In this document: one piece after another, positions 4,907-6,534 of the stretch
Numbering within the stretch: position 1 is the first letter of the stretch
How the letters are laid out: every line of letters begins with the position of its first letter
Origin: an uncultured Oscillospiraceae bacterium
GTDB taxonomy: Bacteria > Bacillota > Clostridia > Oscillospirales > Oscillospiraceae
DNA: 6,534 nt
Reading direction: 5' to 3'
NCBI GenBank assembly: GCA_934636045.1
Contig: CAKTZP010000119.1
Span: forward strand, 1-6,534
Notes under the pieces: generated by a model
Told to the model about the DNA's origin: nothing
The model's database searches: none
Seen by the model: the letters and a program-made list of their open reading frames with translations, nothing else
Program-made: the position numbers and the translations under genes

Positions 4907-5704
4907 TCATGGAGCGTCGGCGTTTGCGTTGTCTTCCGTTTCCAGAAATTCTCCGGTAATGAGCCAGCGGATATTTTCCGGCGTCTCGACGTGCCATGTC
5001 AGGGTCTCCATAACGTTGCTGTAATGCAGCGAGAAGCCGAGCTCGACCCCATCGATCGTGAACCCCTGTGCATAGAGATAGTAGTCATCCGGGCTTCCGT
5101 TCAGGAACAGCCACGCGCCGTAGTCCTCTTTGTCGGTCGCACCATAGTAGTCCGACCACTGCGGCACGTCGCCGCCGTGATAATCGATATAGAGCATATC
5201 GCTTTCGCTGTCGAGCACATAGGTGTCATAAGCGTTCAGCACGATATCAAGCACCTGATAGGTCTGCGCGTCGAGCAGGACGTTGGTCGTTCCGTCGTAA
5301 TACTGTACCCGGTAGACTGAGAGGCTCTTACCGCGCTCCATATCCAGCAGGACGCTTTTTGTGATCTCATATTCGTAGCCCGTCAGCCATTTGTGAACCG
5401 TGCCGCTGATGAGCTTCTTTTCCGCCAAGGTATCAAGCTCTGCGTTATAGCGCGCCCGCAGCTCCAGATCGTCGGTAACGACGCCAAAATCGTATCGAAC
5501 AGTACTGTCCTGCCGCGCCATCAGAGAGAGCTTCTCACCCATCGAAAGGCTTGCGCCGCTGCCCTGCCATGTCGGCGTAACATCAGCGGAGACGAATACC
5601 TGTCGCTCCATGCGCGCTTCCTTCGCCGTCAGCAGCAGGCCGGGCAGGAAAAACGCGCCCACGAGCACCAGCAGCGTCGGAATGAGCCACCAGAATCGTT
5701 TCAT
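4907..5704 (-). CDS. Membrane-anchored extracytoplasmic protein of unknown function
   Basis: A 265-residue protein with a short basic N-terminus (MKR) and one hydrophobic segment at about residues 5-26, with no lipobox cysteine and no clear signal-peptidase site, so a signal anchor is likely and residues 30-265 should lie outside the membrane. The outer part is rich in Tyr, Asp and Glu and looks like alternating beta strands; a conserved-looking block VLLDAQTYQVLDIVLNAYD lies at about 142-160. I recognise no domain. The ATG overlaps the histidine kinase stop (ATGA) and GGGGGTGA (minus strand, 5718-5711) sits six bases upstream, so it is made together with the kinase. That suggests a partner, input or target of the sensor, which is inference. 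The stop is 80 bases before the FemX-like gene. Confidence 0.85.
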   Translation of the reverse strand: MKRFWWLIPTLLVLVGAFFLPGLLLTAKEARMERQVFVSADVTPTWQGSGASLSMGEKLSLMARQDSTVRYDFGVVTDDLELRARYNAELDTLAEKKLISGTVHKWLTGYEYEITKSVLLDMERGKSLSVYRVQYYDGTTNVLLDAQTYQVLDIVLNAYDTYVLDSESDMLYIDYHGGDVPQWSDYYGATDKEDYGAWLFLNGSPDDYYLYAQGFTIDGVELGFSLHYSNVMETLTWHVETPENIRWLITGEFLETEDNANADAP

Positions 5705-6534
5705 TCGCCGTCACCCCCCAGCTCCAGCGTGGCCGCGGTGCCCTTCCCCGGCTCGCTGCGGAAGGTCAGGCGGGCGTGGTGCACCTCGGCGATCTTGCGA
5801 CAGAGCGCCAGCCCCAAGCCGGCGCCGCCCTCGGCACGGGCACGGGACTTGTCAACCATGTAAAACGGCTCGGTGATGCGCTTGAGCTGGTCAGCGGGGA
5901 TGCCGCGGCCGCGGTCAATGACGCTCAGTTGGTAGCCGTGCTCTGTCCGCGTCCCGAGCAATAGAATCTTACTGCCCTCCTCGGAGGCCTTGCGGGCATT
6001 GTCGATCAAATTATAAAGCAGTGTTTTGAGCAGCTCACCCGCCAGCGGCAGCGTGCAGTCCTCCACGCGAAGCTCCAAGGAAATATGCTTTTGGCGCAAG
6101 GGATAGGCCACGCTGTCCGCAGTTTCCTGCACAAGCCGCAGGATGCTGCACGGCAGGAGCTCCGGCGCCTCCTTTTCCAGCGCAAAAAGGTCAAGCAGCG
6201 CAAAGGACATCGCCTCCAGCCGCCGCCCCTCCTTAAAAATATAGTTCGCCGCGTCCATTTGCAGGCGCGGAGGCAGCTGGCGGCTGCGGAGCGTGTCGGC
6301 ATAGCCGATGACGGAGGTCAGCGGCGTTTTCAGCTCATGTGCAAAGCTTGCGGTGAACTCCTTCTGCCGCTCGACCGCATCGTTGAGCTCCCAGATCTTG
6401 TGCTCAAGCGAATCGGCCATAGAGTTAAAGTCCTGCGCCAACTGACCGAGCTCGTCGCGGGAGCGGACGGAAACGCGCCGCTCATAATGGCCGTTCGAAA
6501 GCTGCTTTGCCGTCCGCGAAATGCGTCGAATGGG
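5701..6534 (-). CDS. Sensor histidine kinase with HAMP domain, N-terminus outside window
   Basis: A membrane sensor kinase of a two-component system; 277 residues are visible and the frame is open at the window edge. Visible residues 1-42 are the end of a HAMP linker (PIRRISRTAKQLSNG..., DELGQLAQDFNSM). The dimerisation/phosphoacceptor helix has FAHELKTPLTS with phosphorylated His66. The catalytic ATPase domain shows the N box LLYNLIDNARKA (N175, N179), G1 DRGRGIP (from D207), the F box EPFYMVDK, G2 GGAGLGLALCRKI and a GKGTAATLEL ending, so it should be active. The transmembrane and sensing parts lie beyond base 6534, and a response regulator gene is expected upstream of it. It is followed immediately by the unknown membrane-anchored protein and then the FemX-like gene, a context that suggests envelope or cell-wall sensing. 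Confidence 0.95.
   Translation of the reverse strand, partial: PIRRISRTAKQLSNGHYERRVSVRSRDELGQLAQDFNSMADSLEHKIWELNDAVERQKEFTASFAHELKTPLTSVIGYADTLRSRQLPPRLQMDAANYIFKEGRRLEAMSFALLDLFALEKEAPELLPCSILRLVQETADSVAYPLRQKHISLELRVEDCTLPLAGELLKTLLYNLIDNARKASEEGSKILLLGTRTEHGYQLSVIDRGRGIPADQLKRITEPFYMVDKSRARAEGGAGLGLALCRKIAEVHHARLTFRSEPGKGTAATLELGGDGE

Overview
The window reads as a moderately GC-rich Firmicute, most likely a gut-type clostridium of the Oscillospiraceae/Ruminococcaceae kind. This is inferred from protein style, not from a search: a clostridial-type NH3-dependent NAD synthetase, a FemX/MurM-like peptidoglycan branching enzyme, a Xer-type recombinase of about 330 residues, and strong GGAGG ribosome binding sites. 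No transposase, phage structural gene or CRISPR array is visible.

Layout. (1) Positions 1-1669, plus strand: the 3' part of nadE followed by two unrelated-looking GNAT acetyltransferases. All three are joined by stop/start overlaps (ATGA and TGATG), so they are probably one translationally coupled operon. (2) Positions 1670-2172 have no convincing protein gene. They hold an 18-bp-period direct repeat, a perfect 15-bp palindrome overlapping a good promoter, and then about 250 nt with nested helices and a tRNA T-arm-like hairpin. This looks like a structured non-coding RNA or long structured leader in front of the recombinase gene. (3) Positions 2173-3823, plus strand: a tyrosine recombinase with all catalytic residues, overlapping a Gph-like HAD phosphatase by 8 bases. 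(4) Positions 3708-6534, minus strand and convergent: reading in the direction of transcription, a HAMP-containing sensor histidine kinase (5' end outside the window), a membrane-anchored extracytoplasmic protein of unknown function whose start overlaps the kinase stop, and a FemX-like aminoacyltransferase with its own candidate promoter and a ribosome-binding site that can be hidden in a hairpin. The femX frame runs 116 bases into the antisense of the phosphatase gene.

Functional reading. The right block combines envelope sensing (kinase), an exported companion protein and cell-wall cross-bridge synthesis, so an envelope-stress or cell-wall module is a reasonable inference. The left block is housekeeping NAD synthesis with acetyltransferases of unknown substrate. 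The most interesting part is the candidate structured RNA at about 1870-2125. It has its own promoter, closing and internal helices that nest without conflict, and a tRNA-like element. I cannot name its family; raiA RNA and other large clostridial RNAs are the comparisons to run.
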